In this document: piece by piece, positions 26,974 to 35,384 of the stretch
Layout of the letters: every line of letters begins with the position of its first letter
How positions within the stretch are numbered: position 1 is the stretch's first letter
Origin: Mycoplasmatota bacterium
GTDB lineage: Bacteria; Bacillota_I; Bacilli_A; Acholeplasmatales; Acholeplasmataceae
Assembly (NCBI GenBank): GCA_024650045.1
Contig: JANKMU010000010.1
Location: 1-61,682, forward strand
Length of the DNA: 61,682 nt
Reading direction: 5' to 3'
Notes under the pieces: generated by a model
Seen by the model: the letters and a program-made list of their open reading frames with translations, nothing else
Told to the model about the DNA's origin: nothing
Database searches by the model: none
Made by a program: the position numbers and the translations under genes

Positions 26974-28599
26974 CTATATTATCTTTTTATATAACTGTTT
27001 TCTTTTTTCCTTGATGTCCGTATCACTGATATAGTGATCAAAACTACCCTCATAGCTATATGCACCTAAATCGCCAATTTCAACAATCTTATTACATACA
27101 GATTCTAGCAGATCATGATCATGTGATGCGACGATAAGTGCTCCCTTATAATCCTCTAAACCTCTATTAACGGATTGAATGGCTTCAAGGTCTAAATGGA
27201 TGGTTGGAGAATCAATTAATAATGTGTTTGCATGAGATAACATTAACTTAGAATACATGCAACGCATTTTCTCACCACCGGACAAGTACTTAACTTGTTT
27301 TAAAGGTTGATCGCCACTGAAAAGCATACGACCTAAAAATCCTCTAATGTAAGACTCTGCAGGTTCTTTAGAATATTGTCTTAGCCAATCAATTAGATTT
27401 TGATCTTTACCGACAAAATATGTATCATTATCACTAGGAAAATATGACATCGAAACAGTTTGTCCCCACTTGATTGTACCTGTTTCAGGTTTTAGTTCAC
27501 CTGCTAATATTTTAAGTAATGCTGTTTTTGCTAAATCATTATTCCCAAGGAGGGCAACCTTATCGCCTCTGTTCATAATAAACGAGACATTTTCAAAAAG
27601 TTTCATACCGTCAAGTGAGAAACTTAAGTCTTTAACTTCTAAGACATCTTTACCCAATTGTTTTTCAATTTCAAAGCCAATAAAAGGATATTTTCTAGTT
27701 GATGGTATGATTTCATCCAATTGGATCTTCTCTAACGATTTCTTTCTAGATGTTGCTTGTGAGGACTTAGATAGATTGGCACTAAATCTTGCAATGAATG
27801 TTTTAAGTTCTTGCATGCGTTCTTCTTTTTTCTTATTTTTATCAGCCATTAACTTTTGAATGAGTTGTGAAGATTCCATCCAGAAATCATAATTACCTGC
27901 ATAAAGTTTGGCTTGATAATAATCAATATCAACCATATGTGTACATACATTGTTTAAAAAGTGTCTGTCATGGGATACGGTGATGACTGTATGATCGTAA
28001 TTGACTAAAAAGTTTTCTAGCCAGGCAATAGCTTCAAAATCAAGATTATTGGTTGGCTCATCTAATAACAATATATCTGGATTTCCAAACAATGCTTGTG
28101 CTAAAAGAACCTTCACTTTATTTTTAGGCAAGACATCGCTCATCTTTTTATTGAAGTCTTCTTCAGGAACATTCAAACCGTTTAACAGTTTTTCTGCATC
28201 TGGTTCAGCATCCCATCCATCAAGTTCCATGAACTCAGCTTCTAGATTTGATAATGCGTAACCTTCTTCATCTGTGATAACTTCTTTTTGGTAGATATGC
28301 TCTTTGGCTTGCATTATCTCGAAAAGTCTCTTATGCCCCATAAAAACAGTTTCAAGCACTGTGTATTGATCAAAAGCATTTTGATTTTGACTTAAAAAAG
28401 CAAGTCGTTTATTTTTTTCAATAATAATATCTCCAGAGGTTTGTTCCTTTTCTCCGGAGAGCAGTTTTAGAAATGTAGTTTTACCAGCACCATTAGCGCC
28501 AATTAGACCATAGCAATTCCCTAGTAAAAACTTTAAATTGACATCTTCAAATATTTTTTTATCTGAAAATATTAAACTTAGATTTGATACAGTAATCAT
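26974..28599 (-). CDS. ABC-F family ATPase (YkpA/YbiT-like)
   Basis: 541 residues, two ABC domains, no membrane part, with a charged linker (about 245-300) as in ribosome-associated ABC-F proteins. Site 1 is intact: Walker A GANGAGKT (34-41), Walker B LLLDE (Glu181) and LSGGE (439-443) from the second half. Site 2 is degenerate: Walker A GNNDLAKT (352-359), signature LPKN (157-160) where LSGG is expected, and Ser464 where the catalytic Glu should be. ABC-F proteins act on the ribosome in translation or antibiotic protection; which applies is unknown. AAAGGGG precedes the ATG. A structured leader lies upstream. Confidence 0.88.
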   Translation of the reverse strand: MITVSNLSLIFSDKKIFEDVNLKFLLGNCYGLIGANGAGKTTFLKLLSGEKEQTSGDIIIEKNKRLAFLSQNQNAFDQYTVLETVFMGHKRLFEIMQAKEHIYQKEVITDEEGYALSNLEAEFMELDGWDAEPDAEKLLNGLNVPEEDFNKKMSDVLPKNKVKVLLAQALFGNPDILLLDEPTNNLDFEAIAWLENFLVNYDHTVITVSHDRHFLNNVCTHMVDIDYYQAKLYAGNYDFWMESSQLIQKLMADKNKKKEERMQELKTFIARFSANLSKSSQATSRKKSLEKIQLDEIIPSTRKYPFIGFEIEKQLGKDVLEVKDLSFSLDGMKLFENVSFIMNRGDKVALLGNNDLAKTALLKILAGELKPETGTIKWGQTVSMSYFPSDNDTYFVGKDQNLIDWLRQYSKEPAESYIRGFLGRMLFSGDQPLKQVKYLSGGEKMRCMYSKLMLSHANTLLIDSPTIHLDLEAIQSVNRGLEDYKGALIVASHDHDLLESVCNKIVEIGDLGAYSYEGSFDHYISDTDIKEKRKQLYKKII

Positions 28600-28621
28600 T
28601 TGAGTAACCCCTTTGCAAACA

Positions 28622-28697
28622 AAAATGGCCTTGCATCATGTACATTTTGGCCATATTCGCACCATATAACTTTACCTTAATCAAAAGGATTTGTCAA
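28622..28697 (-). promoter_or_regulatory. Promoter and leader hairpin with possible leader peptide upstream of the ABC-F gene
   Basis: On the minus strand, TTGACA (28692-28697) and TAAAGT (28669-28674) are 17 bp apart. The leader then forms ATGGCC/GGCCAT (28649-28654 and 28625-28630) with an 18-base loop followed by TTTTTG, like an attenuator. A nine-codon frame, MVRIWPKCT, lies at 28636-28665 and ends in the loop, but its ATG nearly coincides with the predicted transcript start, so its translation is uncertain. The rest of the 28600-28917 gap shows no gene. Confidence 0.5.
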
Positions 28698-28917
28698 TGG
28701 TTTTATCTATTGATTTGTATTCATGTTGAATTCCACATTAATATTTAAAAACTTTTTCTACTTTCATCATCAACACCATGCCTAACTGTTAAATGAATAT
28801 GAACTGTTTCTTGTTGTAAATGATGTTTATTCGTTCAACTCTTAGAATGATAGAAAAAATTACATAATTCCAAAACATATATTCTCTTTTATTTAAATGT
28901 ATCATCAAAACTCAATC

Positions 28918-29316
28918 TTAAGACATTTCAATAGAATAACCTGCATCAACCCACGCAGAGTAATTGCCTTCCAGTCGATTTACGGTTTCAAATCCAGCTT
29001 CAATCAATTTTTCTGCTCCAGCAATTGCAACACTATCAACATGGCAATAAACCAAATAAACTTTACTTTTATCGAGCATAGGTATGGCTTCATCAAGCGA
29101 ACCATCTCCTAAGTAACAACTGATTGCTCCAGGAATATGACCTTGAGCATAATAAGGTGACACATCAATGATAATGATATCAGGGTTATTATCTATGAGC
29201 TCTTTTGCTTCCATAGCTGATATGTCAGTATAAGTATTTGTATATCCTGGAGTACACCCAAATAGGACAAATGAAATGCCAATGGTATAAACTAAAATAC
29301 TAATAGAAAGTTTCAC
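28918..29316 (-). CDS. Rhodanese-domain lipoprotein
   Basis: 132 residues beginning at a GTG codon, supported by AAGGAGG ten bases upstream. The signal peptide ends in the lipobox LFGC (Cys21), so the domain faces outside. One rhodanese domain follows, with IIIIDVSPYYAQGHIPGAIS (about 47-66) and the active-site loop YCHVDSVA with Cys91, then the closing GNYSAWVDAGY. It may carry sulfur or act in extracellular thiol chemistry; the substrate is unknown. Single gene. Confidence 0.85.
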   Translation of the reverse strand: MKLSISILVYTIGISFVLFGCTPGYTNTYTDISAMEAKELIDNNPDIIIIDVSPYYAQGHIPGAISCYLGDGSLDEAIPMLDKSKVYLVYCHVDSVAIAGAEKLIEAGFETVNRLEGNYSAWVDAGYSIEMS

Positions 29317-29468
29317 AGTATAAGCCTCCTTTTCTTTTAAGATATTTTAATTTATATCATTTTTATTATCAATTGAAATGCATATGATAACACAATGATC
29401 CGTTATTTAATTTACTTTCCTTCCTATAGGCTCTATTTATTCATTATATTCAATCCATTTAATAATCT

Positions 29469-30005
29469 TTACTTGTAGTTCTTCTCATATTCAGTCTTTA
29501 ATAAAGCATAATAATAACTATTTATATATATTGGGTTATCATATATATCTTTTTTAAATGCAACATCTTCAATAAAGTGCCCCTCTAATCTAAACTTTAG
29601 TTTCTCAAGCAACTTGCAAGACGCAATATTGCCTTCAGTGACTCCAGCAGTAATTCTTCTCGCATTTAGCTTAAAAAAGATATATTCAAGAACTTTTTCA
29701 CCTGCTTCTGTTGCGTATCCTTGTCTAGTGTATTTTTCATTTATATCAAAACCAATCTCATAAGAATTATATGATTCTTCTGAAAAATTGAAAAGACCAA
29801 TCACTTTATGCTCATCGATGAGTTCAATTGCTAAATAGTTATCATTACCAATAAATTTTTTTATTTTTTGTTGACACTCATCACGTGAATAAGGCTCAAA
29901 AACTTCATATTTCGCAGTACTTTCTGAAGACATAAATTCAAAAAAATCATTGAGATCAGTTTCTTTGAAATTCCTTAATATAAGTCTTTTTGTCTCTAGT
30001 TTCAT
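29469..30005 (-). CDS. GNAT-family N-acetyltransferase, RimJ/RimL type
   Basis: 178 residues with the RimJ/RimL pattern: the opening TKRLILRNFKETDLNDFFEFM, the acetyl-CoA loop in YEIGFDINEKYTRQGYATEA (about 80-100), and NIASCKLLEKLKFRLEGHF near 125-145. Members acetylate N-terminal amines of ribosomal proteins or small amines; the target is unknown. The gene stands alone between the rhodanese lipoprotein and the cold-shock gene. Confidence 0.85.
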   Translation of the reverse strand: MKLETKRLILRNFKETDLNDFFEFMSSESTAKYEVFEPYSRDECQQKIKKFIGNDNYLAIELIDEHKVIGLFNFSEESYNSYEIGFDINEKYTRQGYATEAGEKVLEYIFFKLNARRITAGVTEGNIASCKLLEKLKFRLEGHFIEDVAFKKDIYDNPIYINSYYYALLKTEYEKNYK

Positions 30006-30111
30006 AATTTATTCCCTTTCCAAATATAAGTTCATTATCATTATATCAAAAACAAAAGCTCCCCTAAATCTTGTGTTACCTTTCAAACTAATACAAACCT
30101 TTGATTGTCTA

Positions 30112-30212
30112 GAAAAAACCCTTCCCACGAGTGGGAAGAGCGTTCTATAAATTATAGATATTTAAATTAAATGGTAGATATAAACCTATTCATAATTAGG
30201 TGATTCACCAAT
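30112..30212 (-). repeat. Unit repeat A: degenerate distal copy of the tRNA-end/terminator repeat
   Basis: The hairpin CTTCCCACTCGTGGGAAG followed by T (minus strand) is the same terminator as in copies D, F, G and H. About 40 bases before it lies TCACCTAATTATGAATAG, which aligns with TCACCAATAATATTATGAA of the other copies. It follows cspA and marks the far end of the repeat-separated region. Confidence 0.55.
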
Positions 30213-30246
30213 CTTTTTAAAGAGCCTATTTATAGACTCGTTGAAA

Positions 30247-30444
30247 TTATAATTTAATAACGTTTGCTGCTGTTTCGCCGCGATCGCTATTTACAACATC
30301 AAATTCAACTTTACTACCTTCTTCAAGTGACTTGTATCCTTCAGTTTGAATTGCGCTAAAATGTACGAATACATCTTTGCCTTCTTCTGTAGAGATAAAT
30401 CCATATCCCTTATCTGAATTAAACCATTTTACTGTTCCTGTCAT
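30247..30444 (-). CDS. Cold-shock protein (CspA family)
   Basis: 65 residues, a single cold-shock domain with RNP1 KGYGFIS and RNP2 VFVHF, the normal full length. Binds single-stranded nucleic acid and loosens RNA structure. AAGGAG lies eight bases before the ATG. The AT-rich upstream leader (30445-30719) has no other gene and contains the perfect palindrome TATACTAGTATA at 30498-30509 close to where the promoter is expected. No symbol is given beyond family level. Confidence 0.93.
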   Translation of the reverse strand: MTGTVKWFNSDKGYGFISTEEGKDVFVHFSAIQTEGYKSLEEGSKVEFDVVNSDRGETAANVIKL

Positions 30445-30719
30445 GTCGATTACTCCTTTTTATTTATTCTGATTTTAGTCTTTGACGACCATAACCATAT
30501 ACTAGTATACTATATCATTCCATAATATCCTAATTTTTAGACACTTAAAACCATAAAAAGATGAAAAACACTATTTTTTTTACTATTTACCATTAAATGA
30601 CACAGAAGATATATTTTCTTAATTCTACTTATTGAATTCAAAGCTTTCTCTTTTAAATCATTATTTGTATCAATTTGTTTAATGTGAGCATGAGTTAAGC
30701 TCTAAAAATGATTAGAGGC

Positions 30720-31532
30720 TCAATTCATATGCTTAATGGTTTCCCTATCCTTCTTTGTTAGTTCGAAATCAAAAATATCGATGTTTTCAAATTGATGTTG
30801 TTTATTGTGCGATTTGGGAATCACTACTAAGCCTTCATTGACTTGATAATTTAAAATGATTTGACTCCATGTTTTCTTATATGATTTCGCCATTTCTATT
30901 AGTATATCTTTAGTCTTTGCATCCAGCTTAGCAAACGATTGATATGCTTCAGGAATAATATCATTTGCTTTACAAAAATCGATTAGTGATTGTTGGTGTT
31001 TACCAGGATATGATTGGAATTGATTGAGTACAGGTTTAATTTTAGCATGCTTAATTAAATACGATAGTTGGTCTTCTTTGAAGTTGGATACACCAATCGA
31101 TTTTATAAGACCTTTTTCAACAAATGTTTCTAGTATGCGCCACACTCTTAAGTTCTCTTCGTTTGATTCATGTGGAAAGTGAATTAAATAAAGATCAATA
31201 TAATCTAAGTCAATTGCATTAAGCGATTGTTCTACATGGTGTTGAACAAGTTCATTCGTTTCAATATATTCTTTATCTGTAGGAATTTTTGAAGTAATAA
31301 AGAATTCACTTCTATCAATATTGGATTCTTTAACTGCTTTCCCAATGACTGCTTCATTGCGATAGTAAATAGCAGTATCTATTGATCTATAACCTAATTC
31401 AATTGCAGAACGTAGTTCTTTTGTATCATAAGTGATTTTGCCATTAAAACTGCCATTCTCTTTCCCAAAAGTATTTGTTCCCGTTCCTAATATGGGAATT
31501 GTTAATCCATTATTCATAGTAAGGTATTTCAT
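30720..31532 (-). CDS. Aldo/keto reductase
   Basis: 270 residues from the ATG at 31532, which follows AAAGGATG; the frame extends 22 codons further up but without a start signal. AKR residues are present: SIDTAIYYRNE (Asp, Tyr), ITSKI (Lys), LIHFPHE (His) and IPKSHNKQ for NADP. It differs from the AKR at 15957 and stands alone with cspA in the last unit of the repeat region. The substrate is unknown. Confidence 0.85.
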   Translation of the reverse strand: MKYLTMNNGLTIPILGTGTNTFGKENGSFNGKITYDTKELRSAIELGYRSIDTAIYYRNEAVIGKAVKESNIDRSEFFITSKIPTDKEYIETNELVQHHVEQSLNAIDLDYIDLYLIHFPHESNEENLRVWRILETFVEKGLIKSIGVSNFKEDQLSYLIKHAKIKPVLNQFQSYPGKHQQSLIDFCKANDIIPEAYQSFAKLDAKTKDILIEMAKSYKKTWSQIILNYQVNEGLVVIPKSHNKQHQFENIDIFDFELTKKDRETIKHMN

Positions 31533-31660
31533 ATAAACACATCCTTTTCTTAAATATATTATACCAGTTAAACCAAGCATATCATAAGTTGCAAACATTG
31601 GGATAGTAGCAGATTACTAGATAATATTATATAAATAGATACACGTATAGATATTAATGA

Positions 31661-31787
31661 AAAACCCATCACATAGTGAGATGAGCTTTTCATGATATTA
31701 TTGGTGACACGTAGGGGTTCACACAATCATCCGTGTGTTACTGACTAGATTGATATAGAAATCTAAATTTCACGGATAGTTTGGTGA
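31661..31787 (-). repeat. Unit repeat B: tRNA-end/terminator repeat with the 80-95-bp block
   Basis: Reading the minus strand: TCACCAAAC (31781-31787 region), a diverged 80-bp block, then GTGAACCCCTACGTGTCACC (31702-31721), ATAATATCATGAAAAG and a CATCTCAC/GTGATG hairpin (31661-31690). It follows the RelE-type gene. The remaining part of the 31533-31866 gap holds no gene. Confidence 0.7.
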
Positions 31788-31866
31788 TGCTTATACATTT
31801 GTGAAATCATTTTTGAGTTTCTTTTTAGTTTTTCAAGCGTCTCGATGAAAGTCTTCACTTGATACA

Positions 31867-32178
31867 TTACAAGTCTTGAAAATAATTAGTCTTAGAATAT
31901 ATTACTCTAACTATTTCTACCAGCTTATTCTTTTCATTACAATAATAGACAATGATATAATTATCAACAATACATTTTCTTAAATCTATTTGGAAAATGA
32001 GTTTACTTTCTATAAGTGGGTAAGATAATGGAAATATCAAAAGTTCTTTAAACTTACTTTCAAACTTATTGATTAGATTTGATGCCGCTTCTGGATTTAC
32101 TAGTTCTACTGCAATATAATAAAAGATATTTTCTAGATCCTCTTGAGCCTTAGGTAATAATACAAACCTATTTTCCAT
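31867..32178 (-). CDS. RelE/ParE-family toxin
   Basis: 103 residues with the small RelE/ParE fold pattern: an N-terminal strand, two helices (AQEDLENIFYYIAVEL and PEAASNLINKFESKFKEL), PLSYPLIE, then the strands RKCIVDNYIIVYYC and VEIVRVIYSKTNYF. Such toxins cut mRNA on the ribosome (RelE) or poison gyrase (ParE); which applies is not clear. It overlaps the antitoxin gene by 11 bp, the usual coupling. Located in a repeat-bounded unit. Confidence 0.85.
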   Translation of the reverse strand: MENRFVLLPKAQEDLENIFYYIAVELVNPEAASNLINKFESKFKELLIFPLSYPLIESKLIFQIDLRKCIVDNYIIVYYCNEKNKLVEIVRVIYSKTNYFQDL

Positions 32179-32431
32179 ACTTAGTTTTCATTTCATTTAA
32201 AAATAATGTACCGTCAACCTTACGATCGAGATTATCGATGTCTTTAAGTGATTCATTGATAAATTCAATCATTTGTTTTTTTGCAATCTCTTTTTCGTAA
32301 ACATCAATACTCATGATGACCATTGATCCATATCCATTTTTAGTAATAAAAACAGGTTCATTAGTCTCCTCTACATACTTTGAAATTGATGCAGTGTTCT
32401 TAAGTTCCCTAATTGGTATAATTTTTGGCAT
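32168..32431 (-). CDS. Phd/YefM-family antitoxin
   Basis: 87 residues. The N-terminal half matches Phd/YefM: IIPIRELKNTASISKYVEET, then EPVFITKNGYGSMVIMSIDVYE; the charged C-terminus would wrap the toxin. AAAAAGGAG precedes the ATG. It probably binds its own promoter, where repeats are seen at 32432-32468. Confidence 0.88.
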   Translation of the reverse strand: MPKIIPIRELKNTASISKYVEETNEPVFITKNGYGSMVIMSIDVYEKEIAKKQMIEFINESLKDIDNLDRKVDGTLFLNEMKTKYGK

Positions 32432-32468
32432 AATTGTGTCTCCTTTTTATACCACAATTATACCACAG
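32432..32468 (-). promoter_or_regulatory. Autoregulatory-type repeats at the Phd/RelE promoter
   Basis: On the minus strand TGTGGTATAA occurs twice (about 32449-32467), each containing a TATAA box. AATTGTG (32432-32438) and CACAATT (32453-32459) make an inverted repeat across the ribosome site. This is the position where a Phd-type antitoxin would bind. Confidence 0.5.
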
Positions 32469-32530
32469 TTCTTTATCTTATCAACTCCAACTTAATAATA
32501 AAGACTTTCTAGACTAAAATAAACTATATT

Positions 32531-32995
32531 TTAGGATACTTTTTTTCCTGAAAGAAGTTTTCTTTCATAAATATCTTCAGGTAACCTATTTTCTCTTTCT
32601 TCTACTATTTTTTGTTCATCCAGTTTCTGTTTTTCATATATGTTCTCAATTAGTGCACCTGCTAACAACATGAAAATTGCATTGATTTGTGAAAAATCAA
32701 GACTACTATTATTTATTTCATTAATGTACACTTTTAAAAATATACCCGTCAAAACTAATAAAACTACCCATAAAAATATAATTCTAAGATTTGCAAAAAA
32801 TCTTTGAAAAATAATTCTCTGAAGTTTCATAAACCCAAACCCTAACAAACCTACAAAATGTATAAAGAAAATTGTCTTGATAACCCTCCAAACTAAAACC
32901 CAAGTACTCAAATAATCAATTACAAAATATAGTCGAATTATGAGTAAGCTTAATGATGCAATTAAGCCAACAAAATATATTTTTTTTATCCCCAT
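32531..32995 (-). CDS. Membrane protein of unknown function
   Basis: 154 residues with hydrophobic helices at about 5-27, 32-54, 68-90 and 101-118 and a long charged cytoplasmic-type tail with EKQKLDEQKIVEERENR. AGGAGAGG precedes the ATG. It lies directly after repeat C and 99 bp ahead of the antitoxin gene, in the same direction. No family recognised. Confidence 0.55.
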   Translation of the reverse strand: MGIKKIYFVGLIASLSLLIIRLYFVIDYLSTWVLVWRVIKTIFFIHFVGLLGFGFMKLQRIIFQRFFANLRIIFLWVVLLVLTGIFLKVYINEINNSSLDFSQINAIFMLLAGALIENIYEKQKLDEQKIVEERENRLPEDIYERKLLSGKKVS

Positions 32996-33030
32996 TGTAG
33001 AACCTCTCCTTATTTGTATAGCTGTTTCAT

Positions 33031-33126
33031 GATTTTATTGGTGACCCGTAGGGGTTCACGTTTTTTTCAGTGTTTGTCGGACTAGGTTGATATAAACATC
33101 TTTATTTCATGTATAGTTTTGGTGAC
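33031..33126 (-). repeat. Unit repeat C: tRNA-end repeat with the 80-95-bp block, no hairpin
   Basis: Bounded by TTGGTGAC (33038-33045) and TTTTGGTGAC (33117-33126) on the plus strand. The inner sequence matches copies E and F closely, including CCGTAGGGGTTCACG followed by T7CAGTGT. The downstream terminator hairpin is missing here; the next gene begins within 40 bp. Confidence 0.75.
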
Positions 33127-33153
33127 AGTATATCAACTTCATATACTTTTTTA

Positions 33154-34137
33154 TTACTTCTTTATATATCTTTGATTTCTACTCATAGGTTTTTCTGGAA
33201 TTGTCATTTCAATCATACCTGATTGTAGAAGCGGATCTAAATAATTCTTTTTGAAAGATGCTCTAGACTTTATACCAACTTTATCCATAAGCTCTATAGT
33301 AGTATATGGAATACCTTTCTCTATAACGGTAAGTAACTTCTTCGCTTGAATGGATAGGCTTCCTTTTTCTATATTTGATTGCTTTAGGGTTTCATTCATC
33401 GTTTCTATAATAGCATCCAACATAAACTCAATAAATACTGTAGATGTACCTTCTTGATTCGATTTCGATATTGCATCATAATATGCTTTTTGTTTTTGTT
33501 TAATGATGGATTCAACAGGCAAATAGTAAAAGAGTTCTTCTTCTTTAGCAAGCAAGCATGTTTGAAAAAGTCTACCCATTCTACCATTGCCATCACTAAA
33601 AGGATGGATGAACTCAAATTCGTAATGGAATACACATGACTTGATGAGTATGTTTTCATCGTAATGATTCAAGTAATCATAGAGATTATTCATTAAAGCT
33701 GGTACTCTATCCGCAGGAGGTGCCATAAAGATTGCTTTTTCATCATCAAATACATCAACTTGTCCTTTTCGATATGAACCTGCATCAGAGACGAGGGATG
33801 TCATAAGTATTTTATGGTATTTAAGTAGGTCTGTTTGAGCGTATGGATTAATATCCTGTAAGTGTTCATAAACATTGATTGCGTTTTGAACTTCTAATAT
33901 ATCTTTTTGTGGTCCGATGACAAGTTTGCCATTGATTAAATCTTTGACTTGAGATTCTGATAATTGATTATTTTCAATGGCTAGAGATGAATGAATAGAT
34001 TTTATTTGGTTTTTTCTTCTTAACAAGGGCTGGCTACTTAAGTTATTCATAGAAGAAAACTTACCAATCATTTTCATGATGGCAGCAACTTTATTAAGTA
34101 TTGATGTAGTTATTTCATAAGATGGTTTATAGGTCAT
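33154..34137 (-). CDS. Fic-domain protein (probable AMP transferase)
   Basis: 327 residues: an N-terminal helical region carrying the inhibitory motif SSLAIEN (50-56, Glu55), the Fic core with the complete active-site motif HPFSDGNGRMGR (178-189), and a C-terminal winged-helix-like region (about 265-325). Fic enzymes move AMP from ATP to a protein hydroxyl; the N-terminal Glu holds the enzyme off until relieved. The target is unknown. Single gene of its unit, between repeats D and C. Two tandem copies of ATGTTTTCTTGT lie upstream at 34189-34212. Confidence 0.9.
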   Translation of the reverse strand: MTYKPSYEITTSILNKVAAIMKMIGKFSSMNNLSSQPLLRRKNQIKSIHSSLAIENNQLSESQVKDLINGKLVIGPQKDILEVQNAINVYEHLQDINPYAQTDLLKYHKILMTSLVSDAGSYRKGQVDVFDDEKAIFMAPPADRVPALMNNLYDYLNHYDENILIKSCVFHYEFEFIHPFSDGNGRMGRLFQTCLLAKEEELFYYLPVESIIKQKQKAYYDAISKSNQEGTSTVFIEFMLDAIIETMNETLKQSNIEKGSLSIQAKKLLTVIEKGIPYTTIELMDKVGIKSRASFKKNYLDPLLQSGMIEMTIPEKPMSRNQRYIKK

Positions 34138-34227
34138 ATATGAGCGACTCCTCTTAAGTATATTATACCACGAAGTAGTTTATCTTATATGTTTTCTTGT
34201 ATGTTTTCTTGTATGCTACATCTGTAT

Positions 34228-34310
34228 ATAAAAAGCCCTTCCCACATATGAGAAGAACGTTTCATGTTATTATTGGTGACCTGAAGGGATTCACGCTTCT
34301 TCACGAGAAA
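34228..34310 (-). repeat. Unit repeat D: tRNA-end/terminator repeat
   Basis: Plus strand: AAAAGCCCTTCCCACATATG with AGAAGAACG (hairpin, 34228-34260), then TATTGGTGACCTGAAGGGAT and TCACG (34271-34295). The flank after it is diverged from B, C, E and F but shares CGAGAAAT with copy G. It follows the broken hepT gene. Confidence 0.7.
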
Positions 34311-34344
34311 TAAATAGCATTTCAGTTAGTTAACTTATGTACGA

Positions 34345-34692
34345 TTAATCATTTGAACTTTTCAAATCAATTAATTGTTTCAATAGTATAGGCAAATCTT
34401 CTTTAACAGTGTCATAAACAACACTCATATTGATTTAATCATAATCATGGATTATACGATTTCTAAAGCCGTACATTTCATGCCACGGAATATGTTTGCT
34501 CATTTCTTTAAAGCTAGATGATACTCTAAACTTTGATATTTCTCCTATTTGAGATAAGTTGAATACGACTGCATCGACTATAAGCTGATTTTGATTGAAA
34601 TCGTTTAGTGATCTAATTGGTTTCATGTATTCTACTATATTTTCGATATGTACAATAATTCTTGATATACCCTTAATGTCCCTATCGTTCAT
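34345..34692 (-). pseudogene. hepT: HepT-like HEPN toxin (DUF86) with an in-frame stop
   Basis: The frame from 34692 gives 85 residues ending RNRIIHDYD, which contains the HEPN catalytic motif R-x4-H-x-Y. A TAA at 34435-34437 follows at once. Reading on in the same frame for 29 more codons gives VVYDTVKEDLPILLKQLI to a second stop at 34345, which is the normal C-terminus of this family (about 115 residues). One base change would explain it. The truncated product might still fold or be inactive. It overlaps the mntA-like gene by 11 bp. In intact pairs HepT is an RNase silenced by AMP addition from MntA. Confidence 0.8.
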
Positions 34693-35173
34693 ATAGCACG
34701 ATACCCTTCATGATACTTTCATAGATTTCAGAATTTGTGTTAATTTGTGAAAGATGAATCAAATCAACAGATTTCACAAAGGTGTTATTTATATCTTCAA
34801 GCAATCCAAAAAACTTGATACCTTTAATACCTCCATCAACCACTAGATCGATATCGCTTTGAGGTTCTTGTTTCCCCTTAGCGTATGATCCATATAATAT
34901 AAATCGTTTGATGTCATACTTAAAGGTCAGTGGCAATAAGGCCTCTCTAATTTGATTAACTTCGTAGATACCTTTTGTTTCAGTAATAATTCCATACTGA
35001 TTTTTGGGATACTGTTTTAGATAATTATATACCATTTTTTCAACCCAAGGACTCGGCGTTCGTTTTCCGCTTTCCCAATTTTCAATGGTTCTTAGTGGTA
35101 TATCTGTGATTTCACTTAACTCCTTTTGGGTTAATCCGTATTCTGCTCTAGCCTCTTTTATGATCATATCCAT
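34682..35173 (-). CDS. mntA: MntA-like nucleotidyltransferase antitoxin fused to an XRE helix-turn-helix
   Basis: 163 residues in two parts: an XRE-type helix-turn-helix (about 1-50, with GLTQKELSEITDIPLRTIENWESG) and a minimal nucleotidyltransferase with the GS-x10-D-x-D motif (Gly95-Ser96, Asp107, Asp109). The second part is the AMP transferase that silences HepT. The added HTH suggests that it also represses its own promoter, which plain MntA lacks. GAGGTGA lies before the ATG. Partner hepT downstream carries a premature stop. Confidence 0.85.
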   Translation of the reverse strand: MDMIIKEARAEYGLTQKELSEITDIPLRTIENWESGKRTPSPWVEKMVYNYLKQYPKNQYGIITETKGIYEVNQIREALLPLTFKYDIKRFILYGSYAKGKQEPQSDIDLVVDGGIKGIKFFGLLEDINNTFVKSVDLIHLSQINTNSEIYESIMKGIVLYER

Positions 35174-35384
35174 GTTAAATCACCTCAACAATATTGTACC
35201 ACTCATTGGGTGGTTTATCAAGTGTATTATTTAAAGTAATAAATTCTCACTTATCGTGTCCATTTATTGATATAAAAGTAGAGTATGTCTTAGATCATAT
35301 TCAAGCAAAGTTAATTAAATATTTACTATCTTACTCACCAAAATTTTATAACTCACTAAAACCACATAGAAATCCGCCATTTTC

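Noticed and set aside
30498-30509. TATACTAGTATA palindrome as an operator of cspA
   Set aside because: It overlaps TATA-type promoter sequence in very AT-rich DNA, so a regulatory claim is not supported.
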